From the NCBI RefSeq assembly GCF_000350225.1, contig NW_005178773.1, positions 231,629-295,628 of the forward strand: a stretch of 64,000 bases of DNA. The letters are read 5' to 3'. This stretch comes from Chondrus crispus. Lineage: Eukaryota; Rhodophyta; Florideophyceae; Gigartinales; Gigartinaceae. Of the stretch, positions 47,075 to 57,870 are shown one piece after another (positions within the stretch are counted from its first letter, which is position 1; each line of letters begins with the position of its first letter). A program made the position numbers and the translations under genes. The notes below the pieces were generated by a model. That model was not told the DNA's origin. It saw nothing but the letters and a program-made list of their open reading frames with translations, and did no database searches.

Positions 47075-49154
47075 CTAGTTTTTTGGAGGTGCGGTTCTGC
47101 CGTTCGGAGGGCTTGACTTCTCCGAAGCGGAGGGAGACTTCGACGGCAAGACCGGTGCGATCAGCCGATTCGCCTCAAAACTGAGGAGGGCTACGGCGCG
47201 CAAGTACGCGTCTGTCGGAACACGGGCCTTCTGTGCCGCCGTGAGCTTCTCAAAATTATGAGGGACGAGCGACACATCGCGCACCTCCATGCTACAGTCG
47301 GGGTGGATATGATCCCCGACTTTGTAGCATGTGTAGCAGATGATTTGCGGGGAAGTTGTCTTCATGTCCCGAGGTCCCTCTCGACCGGCAAAACCGGGAG
47401 ACTTCTTGCGCGGTCTCGGGAGCCGGGGTGTGTCCTTGTAGGCCGGCCGCCGTTCTCCGTAGAACAACGAATCCTTGTCCTTAAATGAGGATCCCTCGGA
47501 GGGAAACGACGGTGATCCAGCCGCGGCGGTGAACGGTTCGTCATGGGCGACGAAGTTCTCGACGTCCAGGCCGGTATGATAGCTCGGGGTCAGACCCGCG
47601 GTTGTCGATGAGGGCACACTGTCTGCCATCGCCAACACTTGCTTGGCAGCGGGCTTCGCGAAGTCGACGCGTCTTCTCGCGCCAGTCGTCTGCGCGCGGT
47701 AGGCCGCCCCTTGAGCGCGGGCTTCGGCCACCGTGTCCTCAGAATGAGGATCGGGGGCGATTCTCCCTTGCTTGGAGCATCAGCAGCTTGATCGCCGGAA
47801 GGAGGCCCTCTATGAACAAGGTAGTGCGTTCATAGGGGGAATGGACGTCCCCACACCGGGCGAGGGCGGTTAACGTACGAGTCGCATACTCGGTCTCAAC
47901 TTCGCTGGGTTTTTGGCGTAAATCTCGGACCACAGAGAGCGCTTGCTCAATCTGAATATTCGTATCATACTGGCGAAGCAACCAGTTCGCCGCTGCTGGC
48001 CACGACGCAATCCCTTGATTACGTCGGAAATATCCTCGATGGGATTCATACGCCTCCTTCGCCGGCGGGTTGAGGAGATGCGGCAAGGCCATGAGAGCCA
48101 TTGCCTCCGACATTTCTGCGTAGTCGAAATTCTCCTTACATCTACCCAAGAAGCTGATGACTTTGATCGGGTCTGACCCGTTAAACTTGTACTCTCCCAT
48201 TACGACGAAGAGATATTGCACGCGCTTGCGCGTCGTGGCGTACACCTTTGCATCGACGGTGGGGTCTGTATTCACGAGACGGTAAGCTCGATAATTGCAC
48301 GCGCCTCGGCAGCGGTGGTTTGTCGGTTTCCACACCGTGACACCGTTCGCCTTAGGGCCGAAGGTCGGTTGTGGTACCGTGAATGCCTCGGCTTCGGAGT
48401 CTGAATCGGAGTCGGTTTCTGAAGCTGAGGGCGGGGATCCACCCGAGTAACCGGAGAAATCCTCCGGGTCAGGTCGGTTTCCGTGGCCGGACTTGTGACG
48501 GCGGCCTTCAGTCTTGACCTTCCTGTCGAGGGACCATCTTGGCGACGGACCTCGGGCGGCCGCTTGGTCCGGGATAGGATCTCGTTGTCCCTCCATCGTC
48601 AAGGGATCGGGGAACGGGATCCAGGCGGCCGTGAGAGCTGATTTCGTGACGTCGGCGAACAGTAGATTTTCGTCCAACGGTTGTAACGCATGTAACTGCG
48701 GGTTAGATCTTTGCTTCGAGGCAGTCGAATCGTCTTGTCTACCGGGAGCGGGTCGTGTTCGCGCCGATTCCAAGGCGAGGTTACGCCGACGGAGGTCGTT
48801 GACTTCCTGCGTCAGGCGACTTACTTCCTCCCGTAGAGGAAGGAGCGTCTTGTCGATTGTGGAACCGATGTTCTTCTGACACGCTCGAGTGAGAATGCCT
48901 TCTAGCGCGGCGAGGCGATCACGTCCCTGTTGGGACTGTACCTCCGCCTGAGCGGCGATCTTACCAGCAACAAGGCTGTCCATCATCTCGCGTATCTTGG
49001 CGGTGTGCTAGTTGAGTTTCTCCTCGATTAAGTTGAGAGAGAAGCTCTCGGCTTCACGGAGGCCTTCGCGGCGGTTCCGCGTGATCCACGCCGCGACCGG
49101 CGATGGGACGTCTCTCGGACGAGTGTCATGGGACGACTCGGAGCCGGTCACCAT
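47075..49154 (-). pseudogene. Element D gag
   Basis: Gag begins near 49154, shortly after the 5' LTR, and runs through frames 48986-47739 and 47731-47075. It has a coiled-coil-like N-terminal part (LREEVSRLTQEVNDLRRRN), acidic serine-rich linker (ASETDSDSDSEAEA), a capsid-type domain near 48000-47800 and a knuckle-like CYTCYKVGDHIHPDC near 47340. Fossil. Confidence 0.75.
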
Positions 49155-49285
49155 GGCGAATACACCTAACGATCGGTGCGTGAGGGAAAGGCGCAGGGAG
49201 AAGAGATAGAAAGGGATAGTAGGTCAGGGAAGAGGACACTCGGATGCACGAGAGTATCGACTGTTTCTAGGTCGGGAGACCAAAA

Positions 49286-49903
49286 TGTCGTGCACTACAG
49301 CCACGTGTGGCGGATGTAGGCAGAGCGACGCGCGTTCGGACGCGTAACGGGATAACGGGAGACCACCCGGTGGATGACCGGAACCGGGATCCGGGCGCGG
49401 CTTGCGCGGTAGAGAAGTAGAACTAGAGTCAGGGACAAAGAGGAAGAATTAAAGGAAAAGTAGGGCTAATGGTGCGGACAGCACAGTAGTTGGCGTAGGG
49501 CTCGCCTGGGTGGGTCGACGCGCGCATGGAAGGCAGTTGGGATTCCAGGGGTGTAGATGGCTCGGGCGGTATGGGCGAGCCAGTACCGAGTCGAGGCTAC
49601 AACCTGGAATCCAGAAACCAAGGTAAAAGATCCGAGGCTTCGTGCCTGTTTAGTTTGAGTATCGGGTTGACTAGATAGTCCTCGTCGCCGCAATGGCGAA
49701 GCTTAATTACATTATAAATTAGAGTAACTAGAATATACGGGTGTAGCCCGAAGGTATGGCAGAGGTATGAAACGTGTCCACCGGTGGGGATCTGGCGTAG
49801 GGACCGGAGGAGTCCACGTGTACCCCTGGTACACGTGGTGGTGGTCCAGCGCGATTTTGGCTGGTAGGGACAGCTGTCCCGCTATAGTGTACAGTGCATT
49901 ACA
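49286..49903 (-). repeat. 5' LTR of element D
   Basis: 618 bp, partner of 39074-39691. The primer-binding site TGGTCTCCCGACCTAG (49282-49267, minus) sits three bases inside it. Followed on the right by the target repeat GTACG. Confidence 0.92.
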
Positions 49904-49908
49904 GTACG

Positions 49909-50113
49909 CCCTGCGGTGTGCGAGCGGGGGCTCAAGTGCGTCATTTCGGACTTTGGGTTCCCGCAGCGCAACGTTCCTAACCGAGGGCGGTGCCTTCCTG
50001 CGGGTATCGGCAGCAAGTGCTCTGTGAGGAGGTGTACGCGCTTCGGGCCGAAGCTAATTTGCGCAGTGCCGATGCCGAGGGGGAGCGGGATTGTGAGCAC
50101 GTCTCGCGCGTGA
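49909..50113 (+). pseudogene. Gene M, 3' part after element D
   Basis: Directly after the GTACG repeat the frame of gene M goes on for 68 codons (CERGLKCVISDFGFP ... RGRCLPAGIGSKCSVRRC ... ICAVPMP) to a stop at 50111-50113. The cysteine spacing repeats that of residues 25-92 in the first part, which shows that the protein had two Cys-rich units around the Kazal-like domain and that the two fragments are one gene. From 50114 to 50597 there is no gene; an 18-base perfect palindrome lies at 50525-50542. Confidence 0.75.
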
Positions 50114-50597
50114 GCGAAGAAGAGCGACGGGGAGCCCGGGCCAGACTGCTACTTCTCCTGCCCACGCATTTGTGCGCTTGGGGATGCGAGGCCGCTCGCG
50201 AGTAACGGGAAGAGGTTTTGCTCCATTTGCCACCTTAGGCAGAAGAGCTGTACTACCGCGTTTGGGGTATTTGGACCGGTTAGGCCGTAACGGGGCATGG
50301 TTGGTTTCGCTCCTTGTCAAAAGAGTAGAAAGTGGATTCTTGCTAATAAAATGTTTCCTCTCTTTGAAAACTGTTGGGGTGGGCAAGTCGTTGTTTGACA
50401 ACATGAGGCATGAAATCAAAGGGCGTCTTCCATTTCAAGTCGTGTTTATCGAACAATAGGTTTTCAGTCCAAGTGCAAGAAATAATGTATATTACGAGAT
50501 ACTGTATATCCCTAATGCCTGCCATGATCAGTATACTGATCAAGAGACCCGTTTAAAGGGGTATTTAGAACGTCCATAAAGAACCGATCGCATCCTT

Positions 50598-51866
50598 ATG
50601 CATGTAAATGACTTTGTAAGTACACTGAGCTCGCTGAGTGGAAGCAATCCGATTTTCAACCTCTCAAATCGGTGGTTGCAATCCAAACCTGTGTCTCTCC
50701 CAGCACTTGGGTTCATGGAGATGGCTTCCGTAGCTCCTGACGCTGTTCTTGTGCCCACAGTGTCTTTCTCGATCACCGGCACATTGCCAGGAGCTAGCGT
50801 AAACGATACGCAATGCACAGCAACTGCAGGTGGGGCATTTGAACAGGGCGCTGGCGGTCGCCGGAGAGGCCGTAGTGCGGATTTCAATCGACGACGTGGG
50901 AGCGGTGGTGGGTCAGGCGCAAGACACGGAAGAGGGAGAGGATGCTCAAGGGGGCGTTCGAGAGGAATACGGTCCCATTATTTAGGTCAAGGTCAGGGGA
51001 GGGAAGACCTCAGCAGGGGATGGACTTTGTGTAATGGTGATTGGGGTTCCGTTATGTTGCAGCAAGAGTTCGTCGACAAAGTTGTAAGTGAAAGGGCACG
51101 TCTGTTTCTAATGTCCGCAGTGGATAATTTGCACGTTCAGGGAACGTTTCGAGAGGTTACGCGCGGTAGATGCCGCTTCGTTGTTTTATTCATGAAGGCA
51201 CTGCTATCGCAGTGCATGACGTGGTTAAACGAATATATCATCCTCGAGAAGCTTAACGAAGAACGCATTCGTTTAGAAGACATGTACCGTTATGTTTCAG
51301 TGCTCCTATTGTCCCATTGCACGGTTTTTGTTTTCAGAAAACTATCTCACTAATGGACGGTACCGGGAGCGTCTGTCCTTCTCTTGGCAGAGTGCGATTT
51401 ATTCCGAGCAACATTCTTGCATACTACGCTACTGGCCGTGGTAACCAGGGGGATTCTACATGGCCATCACAACGTGACCAAACACAGTGTCTCTCCGAGT
51501 TTAAGTTATTGGCGATTAGAGTCACAAGAAAGATATTTTTCTCCTTTGCATTTACTTGCAACTCTTGATGACGAGCTTTATGGTACGAGAGCTCCAGATA
51601 ATCAAGTGAAGAATTCAATTTCACCCGTCTGTTGCCACCAAAATGCACCTGATCGCCCCCCTAAACGCAAAATCTCCCTTAATTTTATTGAACTCAATCC
51701 AGTTGTCATCCTCTCAGAGGTGCGAAAACAATGGACATTCTCATGTCATAATTGTAATGGATACAATGCTTACTCAAATTGCGATATTGTAAGATTAGAA
51801 AATCGAGATGCAGGAGCGGTGAAATACCTGCAAACGTATCAATATTGTTGCAATCACACGGGCTAG
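50598..51866 (+). pseudogene. RGG-rich protein, possible DDE transposase fragment
   Basis: A 251-codon frame (50598-51353) continues in the same frame after a stop at 51353 as far as 51866. Residues 80-130 are Arg/Gly-rich (RRRGRSADFNRRRGSGGGSG), typical of RNA/DNA-binding tails. The later part (51560-51600) reads LLATLDDELYGTRAPDNQVK, which resembles the first-acid region of some protist DDE transposases; this recognition is from memory and weak. A neighbouring frame at 51317-51568 also carries protein-like sequence, so a frame change probably lies near 51320. No terminal repeats were found. Confidence 0.35.
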
Positions 51867-51949
51867 AAACCACCATGGTCGTCATTGCGCAACGCAGAAG
51901 TGGTGAAATTCCTGCAAACGTATCAATATTGCTGCAATCACACATGCTA
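51812..51949 (+). repeat. Two direct repeats of about 53 bp
   Basis: 51812-51864 and 51896-51949 share GTGGTGAAAT/GCGGTGAAAT, CCTGCAAACGTATCAATATT and TGCAATCACAC in order, 84 bases apart. They look like two units of a degenerate tandem array. Confidence 0.8.
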
Positions 51950-52126
51950 AAAATCATGAGTTGCGAGATAAAGCGTGGGAGCAACGCCGCGAAGCGGCAG
52001 CGCCTTGGCGAACGGCGAGCAAGTGTAGCGTGGTCACAACTTGAGAGCGGCGAACGGGGCGGTGGCGGCGCGCAGTGCCGTAGGACGGACGCCACAGCAG
52101 CACTCAAACAGTTAGCTGTGCGCGTT

Positions 52127-52453
52127 TTAGATGCGGTCCCGCACGACGCGCTCCTCGAAGCCAGGGATGGGGGACGGGGCGGGAAGCTGGGGGCGATGCG
52201 GTGCATGGAGGGTGGCGTGCTGGCGAGTGACAGGGGCAGCCGGTGCGACGCGATATGGAGGCTCGGCAAGGAGTGGAGGAGCGGCGGCGGGCAATTGCCC
52301 AGGAAATTTGCGGTTGGCGAGGCCGTCTTGGTCGTCGTCAATCAAACGGATGGCGGGGTGCGTGTCGGCGGGAGCGAATGTGGCGACATGAAGCACGCAT
52401 GCGGTGGCGACCATGATGACAAATTGTGAACGTCTCGCAGTTCTCCTATTCAT
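52127..52453 (-). CDS. Possible small secreted protein
   Basis: A 108-codon frame whose N-terminus looks like a signal peptide (basic MNRRTARRSQ then FVIMVATACVLHVATFA), followed by a Pro/Ala-rich mature part without cysteines. No family is recognised. The same region has GC-rich frames on both strands, so chance is not excluded. Short and uncertain. Confidence 0.3.
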   Translation of the reverse strand: MNRRTARRSQFVIMVATACVLHVATFAPADTHPAIRLIDDDQDGLANRKFPGQLPAAAPPLLAEPPYRVAPAAPVTRQHATLHAPHRPQLPAPSPIPGFEERVVRDRI

Positions 52454-52669
52454 GATGGCATACGGGGGGCCCCGCTCCGGCAGGCGATCGCGTTGCGTCG
52501 GTTTGTGCCTTCTTTGTGCCTCGCATACAGTTCTGCATTCCCTGACGGAAAACCGATGTCAATCTTGTTGAAATGTTGCACAGGTTCTCGATGACGCCCA
52601 TCTTGGAATGCCGCCATATTTTGCAACGACCATTCGATCCCACCTTGTGATTACATCAATGCTGGATTC

Positions 52670-53177
52670 CTAGTGTCTGAGTGACAGGGGCTCGTTCTCA
52701 TATGAGGCCGGCGATGTCCTTATATGAGGACAGCTCTTTTTTGCAAAAATATATAAATTAAATTGAACAATAAAAAAGTCACCTTGAGCACTATTTCCTT
52801 AACGTGAGTGTTTTCGGCAATACCATCTTGCAGAACACCGGGATTGCAGCTTTGAATGCGCGTAAAGCCTAAGAATGCAATGCAGATTGAGCACCAAGTT
52901 GCCTTTTTGAACTGGGGTTTTTGGTTTCGAAGTTATTTTACATGCGGTTTTAGAGTGGTTTAAAAAAGCTTATTTTCTAGACATATCTAAAACCAGCCAC
53001 GAAGAACATGCAATTCTCACAAAGTTCCTTCTGGTCCCAAGTCAGAAGTCGAGTACGGTGGCGGGGGTATCGTTTTCTTTCTTGTCGGGGAATCAAAAGT
53101 CAAGAATAAACTAGGTCGAATACTGTACTCATGTGAGACGAAAGTCCTCACATGAGTACATGTGTCACTCAGACACT
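52670..53177. mobile_element. MITE of the piggyBac-like CTAG family
   Basis: Ends CTAGTGTCTGAGTGACA (left) and its reverse complement at 53161-53177, the last with CTGG in place of CTAG. TCTCATATGAGG and CCTCACATGAG motifs lie just inside. The interior from 52740 on resembles 60460-60840, the noncoding right end of the transposase-bearing copy (shared TTTTTGCAAAAATATATAA, CTTGCA and GGTTTCGAAG blocks). This ties the MITE to the piggyBac-like transposon. Confidence 0.8.
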
Positions 53178-53225
53178 GGAGACTGAAATGACAACCATGT
53201 CGACTTTAATGCCTGCATTACCACT

Positions 53226-53544
53226 TGCTAGCGGCGAAAAAGGGGGGAAGGAGGAAGACCGCGCGCGTAGGGGAGAGAGAGAGAAAAGTTTATTGCAAGA
53301 GGGCGGGTCGGTGGGGGTGTTGTTGTGTTCTGCCCCCATTGCGGTGTGTCGCGGCGCACCCCTTTCTCTTATAGAGGGGCCGCCATCATCTTCCAATCCA
53401 CAGGACCGCTGCTCTTCAACGGGAGATTGCCCGCGTGTACACCTGGTGTACACGTAGACCAATAGAATCACGTTTTGAAGGCTTTGGACCTGGGGGCCAC
53501 TCTTGGGTACTGTACCCTGCACAGTACTCCAAATCTTTCTAACA
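53226..53544 (-). repeat. 3' LTR of element F
   Basis: About 319 bp, matching 55720-56183 without H1. Includes a GTGTACACC/TGTACACG palindromic pair near 53435-53455. Confidence 0.8.
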
Positions 53545-53553
53545 CGTGTGGGG

Positions 53554-55720
53554 CTAGGGAGGGGGTCGTGGCCTGATGATTCCTGCTTCCAACATTTTGT
53601 CCGGCTCTTTCCTCACAATTTCGTTATGCAAGGGAGCCATTCTCCTCGCAGAGTGATAGATCGGATTCGTATCATCTAACTCGAAATAGTGCATAATTGG
53701 GACTTCAGCAGGCCGAAGGTCGTCAAGGGATGTAGCAACGATACTCTTACCCATTAGTGCGGTCTCGATGACGCCTTGAGCTTCACTGTCGAGATGCACA
53801 AGTCTTTCCCGAAGAATTTTAACGGCCTTGTTGATGACATTCGAATCAGGTGATTCTACTTCCTCATCTTCTCCCGTCGCTCCGTCCAGAGTCAAGTCTA
53901 GCTCGAAAGGTTCGTCGCCGAGGATGGCGACCACTTAAGTCTCTTCTTCCGACGAGTTTTCTGAGGCGAACGACTCGACATCAGAAGTGAAGTCCTCACT
54001 ATCAGTCTCCGAATCCGCGACGACAGGACTTACTTGGTCAAACTCCAGACTCATTTTCACGGTTTTGTTTCCGATCATCATTCTAACAGACTGGTGACCT
54101 AGATCGATGCAGGCTTGAAGTTCTTCGAGAGTTGGATACCCGATTAAGATGTCAACTGGGGATCCTTCAACAACCAAGAAGTTGAGTGAAGTAATAACGC
54201 TGTTGAACGTGACAGGAACTTCCTCGATGGAACCAAGGCAGGTTGTCTTTTGTCCATTGGCGCCGGTAATCTTCGTCGAGGTCGGCTTTGGAGGCAGAGA
54301 GAGCCTCGATGCCACAGATGCATTCATAACATTAGGGATAGCTCCTGAGTCTAACAACGCTCTCATTTGTGTCCCGTAGACTTGTACCGAAACAACTTTC
54401 AGACGTTTCGGCAAAGTACCGATCGAGGCAGCTACGGGGCATCTAGGGCGACTGCTGAACAAACGACAGATCTCTTTCTTGGCCTCGTCGCCATCTCCTC
54501 GAATCAGTTGACCGAATGTCAAACTAGAGGGGGCCTTCGCGAGGGAAGAAACCACATCGTAATTCCCGGAGTGCTCTGGTACGGCGTTTTTCTTACTCGT
54601 CCTCTTCTTTCTTGTTCGACGGCCGGGCTTAGGAGGTTTCCTCATGTGGTTCGGAGTCCATTACTCACGCCGGTTGAGAAGGGACGGGATTGGCTCGCCG
54701 CCACCATCCTTTCGCGTCTTGGCCACCGGCTCTCCATCGGCGTTTCTCTTGACTGATGCCACTAACTTCTCATCAGCCAGGAGCTCGTCGTGCGTCACGA
54801 CACTCACCTCGTTTCCTGCGGAGCCCGTAGGTGTGCCCGACACGGCAATATTCGTCTGGGTCTTCTTAGGGGAGTAAGCGCCGCTACATCCCCTCTGTGG
54901 ACCAACTCTAGCCCAACAGCTTGTCTCCGAATGACCAAATGTTCCGCAGCGAGGGCATTCGAGCAGGGCGGAATGCTGCTGCGTCATCCCTCGACTGGTT
55001 CTTCTTGATAATAAGGGAAATATCGGCTAGTCGATCAGTTAAAGCGTCAACCTTCGTCTCGAGTGGAGACAAGGGAGCTTTTGAACGCATCATGACCCTT
55101 TTTGACTCACGTCGCCCTCTCGGCTCATACATACCTTGCGAGCTCTCTGACCCCTGGTAGCGCGAATTGCTCAAGGAGTTCGCCGCCGCTTGAAAGGCGC
55201 AGCGACCAGACCAGAAGTACATGATTGCATCGAATAGGGCCTTGTAGGTCTTCGCACCTCGATAGATGGCAAACTGGGCCAACTCGAGATGTTCCATCAC
55301 GGCATTGCGAAGAAGTCCGAACTTCGATTCGTCGTTGAATCCCGCCTTCTCGTAGAGACGGTCTGAGTTTCGAAGGGACCCACTGAGATCCCTGAAAGAA
55401 AGGCGAGCGGCCGTCGCATCCTAAATCACATCTTCAGGTGATTCAACCGGGGCGAACCGCTCGACCAAGGCCTTCTTGACCCTCTCGTAGTTGGAGCCAT
55501 CTGCACTGATATCTCCGTTCTTGACAAAGGTTTGAAAAAAGAAGTCGAATGCATCTCCCTCTAGGTAGCGAAGGAGTTCAGATGCCCTTTCTTCGTCCGA
55601 CTTGCCGAAGGTGGCAACATTTTCGAACACGAAGAAGAACTTGTGGGCGTCGGCCGGCTTCGACCAGTCGAACTGTGACAGGGAGCAGCCTTCTTTGCCA
55701 CCCCTCCACAAGAGTACCAT
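53554..55720 (-). pseudogene. Element F gag, protease and RT start
   Basis: Gag frames 55720-55421 (FDWSKPADAHKFFFVFENVATF) and 55300-54908, then a knuckle CPRCGTFGHSETSCW near 54930. The protease frame 54645-53935 has LLDSGAIPNVMNASVASRL, a DSG active site in place of the common DTG, and VDILIGYPTLEEL. The frame 53934-53554 is the approach to RT (YHSARRMAPLHNEIVRKE). The primer-binding site reads TGGTACTCTTGTGG on the minus strand at 55719-55706. Confidence 0.75.
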
Positions 55721-56183
55721 GTTAGCGGCGAAAAAGGGGGGAAGGAGGAAGGCCGCGCGCGTAGGGGGGAGAGAGAGAAAAGTTTATTGCAAGAGGGCGG
55801 GTCGGTCGGGGTGTTGTTGTGTTTTGCCCCCATTGCCGTGTGTTCCGGCGCGCTCCTTTCTCTTATAGAGGGGCCGCCATCATCTTCCACTCCACAGGAC
55901 CGCTGCTCTTCAACGGGAGATTGTCCGCGTGTACACCTGCTGTACACGTAGACCAATAAAATCACGTTTGTGAAGGCTTTGGTGCTCGAACCACTCGTGG
56001 GTACTGTACCTGTGATAATACCTATTCAAGTACACACGTAGTACACATCACACACGGATATCGTGTCACCTACGACGGCGAGCGGCCGCCGTACTTAGTG
56101 TGGAGGGAGTCAGATCAGAGAGTAAACGTAGGGTATCGTTCCTGCACCACAGTACCCTGTACAGTACCCAAATCTCCCCCACA
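55720..56183 (-). repeat. 5' LTR of element F, carrying H1
   Basis: About 318 bp of LTR sequence plus the inserted solo LTR H1 and its 5-bp repeat. Ends CCCCCACA followed by target repeat CCACT. Confidence 0.8.
56011..56151 (+). repeat. Very short solo LTR H1
   Basis: 141 bp, TGTGATAATACC...CTGCACCACA, flanked by GTACC (56006-56010 and 56152-56156). An inverted second copy, H2, spans 56584-61001. The small LTR size recalls TRIM-type elements; no internal region is present. Confidence 0.85.
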
Positions 56184-56640
56184 CCACTCATACGAAATCC
56201 CTCACCCGCTGACGTCTAATTCGGAATATATTACGATTTATTTCCGCTATTTCGCTTTTTGTGCATTTGTATTACCTGAAGGCCGAATTACTGCAACAAT
56301 TAAGGGACACGTGTCGAGAAAGAAACGTGCCCCCCTCTCGAGGAAGCAAAAGTAGTCGCTGTTTCTACGGTACCAGAGCGTACCGTACTAAAAAACGAAG
56401 TTGATTTTATTGCGGGGTTCGAGAGCCAAGAATTGAATCGCCTGCCAACCATTGACCTAGCTCTCCGGTCCGTCCCGCGAAGTGGGACCAAGTGTTCAAC
56501 GTGCTGTACGTGTAATCCTACGATTCTATTTCTGGATGTCAACGCAGTTGTCATTGAGCCGTAATATGTCCACTATTCAGAACTGTGGTGCACGAACGAT
56601 ACCATTCGTTTACTCTCTGATCCGGCTCCCTCTGCACTTA

Positions 56641-57029
56641 GAGCACCCCTATCGGTGCTGTGTATATGTAAAGTGTTTGCATATCCAGATACATATAGCC
56701 TCTTTCATTCCTATCGGACTGGTTATCTCCAAACATTTGGCCTTTTTGGCTATATCTATCTCTATATTGGAAGCCGGATGGCGACAAATTTACTCATTTG
56801 ACCATATAGAGACGCGAATTACAAGGCGCCACTTGGCCAAAAGACCATAGGACAGTGTCAATACAGTACCTCTCGTACTTGATGCCCCCCTCGCACACTA
56901 TGCCCTATCAGGGCACTTCAATTTCAAATTTACTCCTAAACCGATAATGTTGCGCACAGAAATGCTATATGCAAACGCAAAATTTTACACATTTAGCCAC
57001 CAAATTTAGCCAAACCGATAGGGGTGCTC
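56641..57029. mobile_element. MITE1, PIF/Harbinger-like
   Basis: 389 bp with ends GAGCACCCCTATCGG and its reverse complement CCGATAGGGGTGCTC, flanked by TTA on both sides (56638-56640 and 57030-57032). A three-base TWA target is the hallmark of PIF/Harbinger. No coding capacity; AT-rich interior. Confidence 0.8.
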
Positions 57030-57870
57030 TTAGAGCACCCCTACTGGTTTAGTTATTTTTCTAGGTTAGATATGAGAAATTTAGCGTTGGAGATAGCGAT
57101 TCTAGGCGCAACACTACCGGTTAGAGGGCAAATTCAAACGTGTTGTGCAGTGATTGGCTCTTTCGGCAGCCGTGGTCATCCAGTACAAGGGATGGTAGTG
57201 GTGGTGCTGTACGGATATACTGTGGGAGACGTCTCCGGTTCCCATCTCCTCAAGCCCCACATGACACCATCATGCCCTGGGGCAAGGACAGGGAGGGGAG
57301 GAGGAGGAAAGGGAGAAGGGAAGGCGTCAGGAAGAATGCAGGAGGGTGGCAGTGGCGGGTAAATTCAGCTTGGGATGGGGGTGTTGGGGGTGTTCGCTGT
57401 GCACAGAAAACAGTGAGTTCCCTGTGCACAGAGAACATTGCTCGCGCCAAGTCAATAGAATTGGCGTGGGTTTTGAGTAATTTTTCCAAGTGGCGCAGTT
57501 TTACTCGCATCTCTATTTGTGCAAATGAGTAAATCTGTCTCCATCCGGTCGGCTGCTTGGAGATAGATTTACTCAAAATGGTAAATTTTTTAGAGATACT
57601 CACTCCACTGCTCGTCACCAAATCTATCTCCGAAAATCAAAAATTTACTCATTTACTCAACCACTAGTGTCTAGGTGACAAATGGCCTCATATGAGGCCA
57701 GTTTTTAGGCGGGCTTTTGCAATTCGAATAATTGTAGAAATTTATCGCTACTGTAGTGAAAAGCTTACGACTAGAGTATTAAACGTTGGCAAACCAGAAA
57801 ACATTCAATTCCGTATCTCAGTCTTCCCTAATCAACACTTTCGTCTTCTTCTTCCCAAAATTTCTTCAAA

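Larger units (their letters stand above)
39074..49903 (-). mobile_element. Element D: 10.8 kb Ty3-type LTR retrotransposon with antisense ORF
   Basis: Two 618-bp LTRs (39074-39691 and 49286-49903) start TGTCGTGCAC, end with GTGCACTACA or GTGCATTACA, and differ by about 3 %. The target repeat GTACG lies at 39069-39073 and 49904-49908. Coding runs right to left: gag (about 49154-47075), RT (47033-45888), RNase H (around 45536-45219), integrase (45361-43772) and chromodomain (about 43000-42890). A polypurine tract (AAAAAAAGGGATC, minus strand) precedes the 3' LTR. Between chromodomain and 3' LTR lies an opposite-strand coding block (39905-41656) homologous to that of element C. Roughly six to eight breaks; no aspartic protease motif was seen. 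It splits host gene M. Confidence 0.93.
53226..56183 (-). mobile_element. Element F: pol-poor Ty3-type LTR derivative
   Basis: LTRs at 53226-53544 and 55720-56183 (the latter enlarged by solo LTR H1) are flanked by CCACT (53221-53225 and 56184-56188). The coding direction is right to left: gag from 55720, zinc knuckle, protease, and only the very start of reverse transcriptase near 53934-53560, after which the 3' LTR follows. RNase H and integrase are absent. The element could at best move with help from another copy. About three to five breaks. Confidence 0.85.

Noticed and set aside
51706-52429. Long overlapping frames on both strands (216 and 211 codons)
   Set aside because: They run through direct repeats and GC-rich low-complexity DNA on both strands at once, without domains.
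56400-56480. tRNA-like GGGGTTCGAG segment
   Set aside because: No A box at the right distance and no acceptor stem on either strand.
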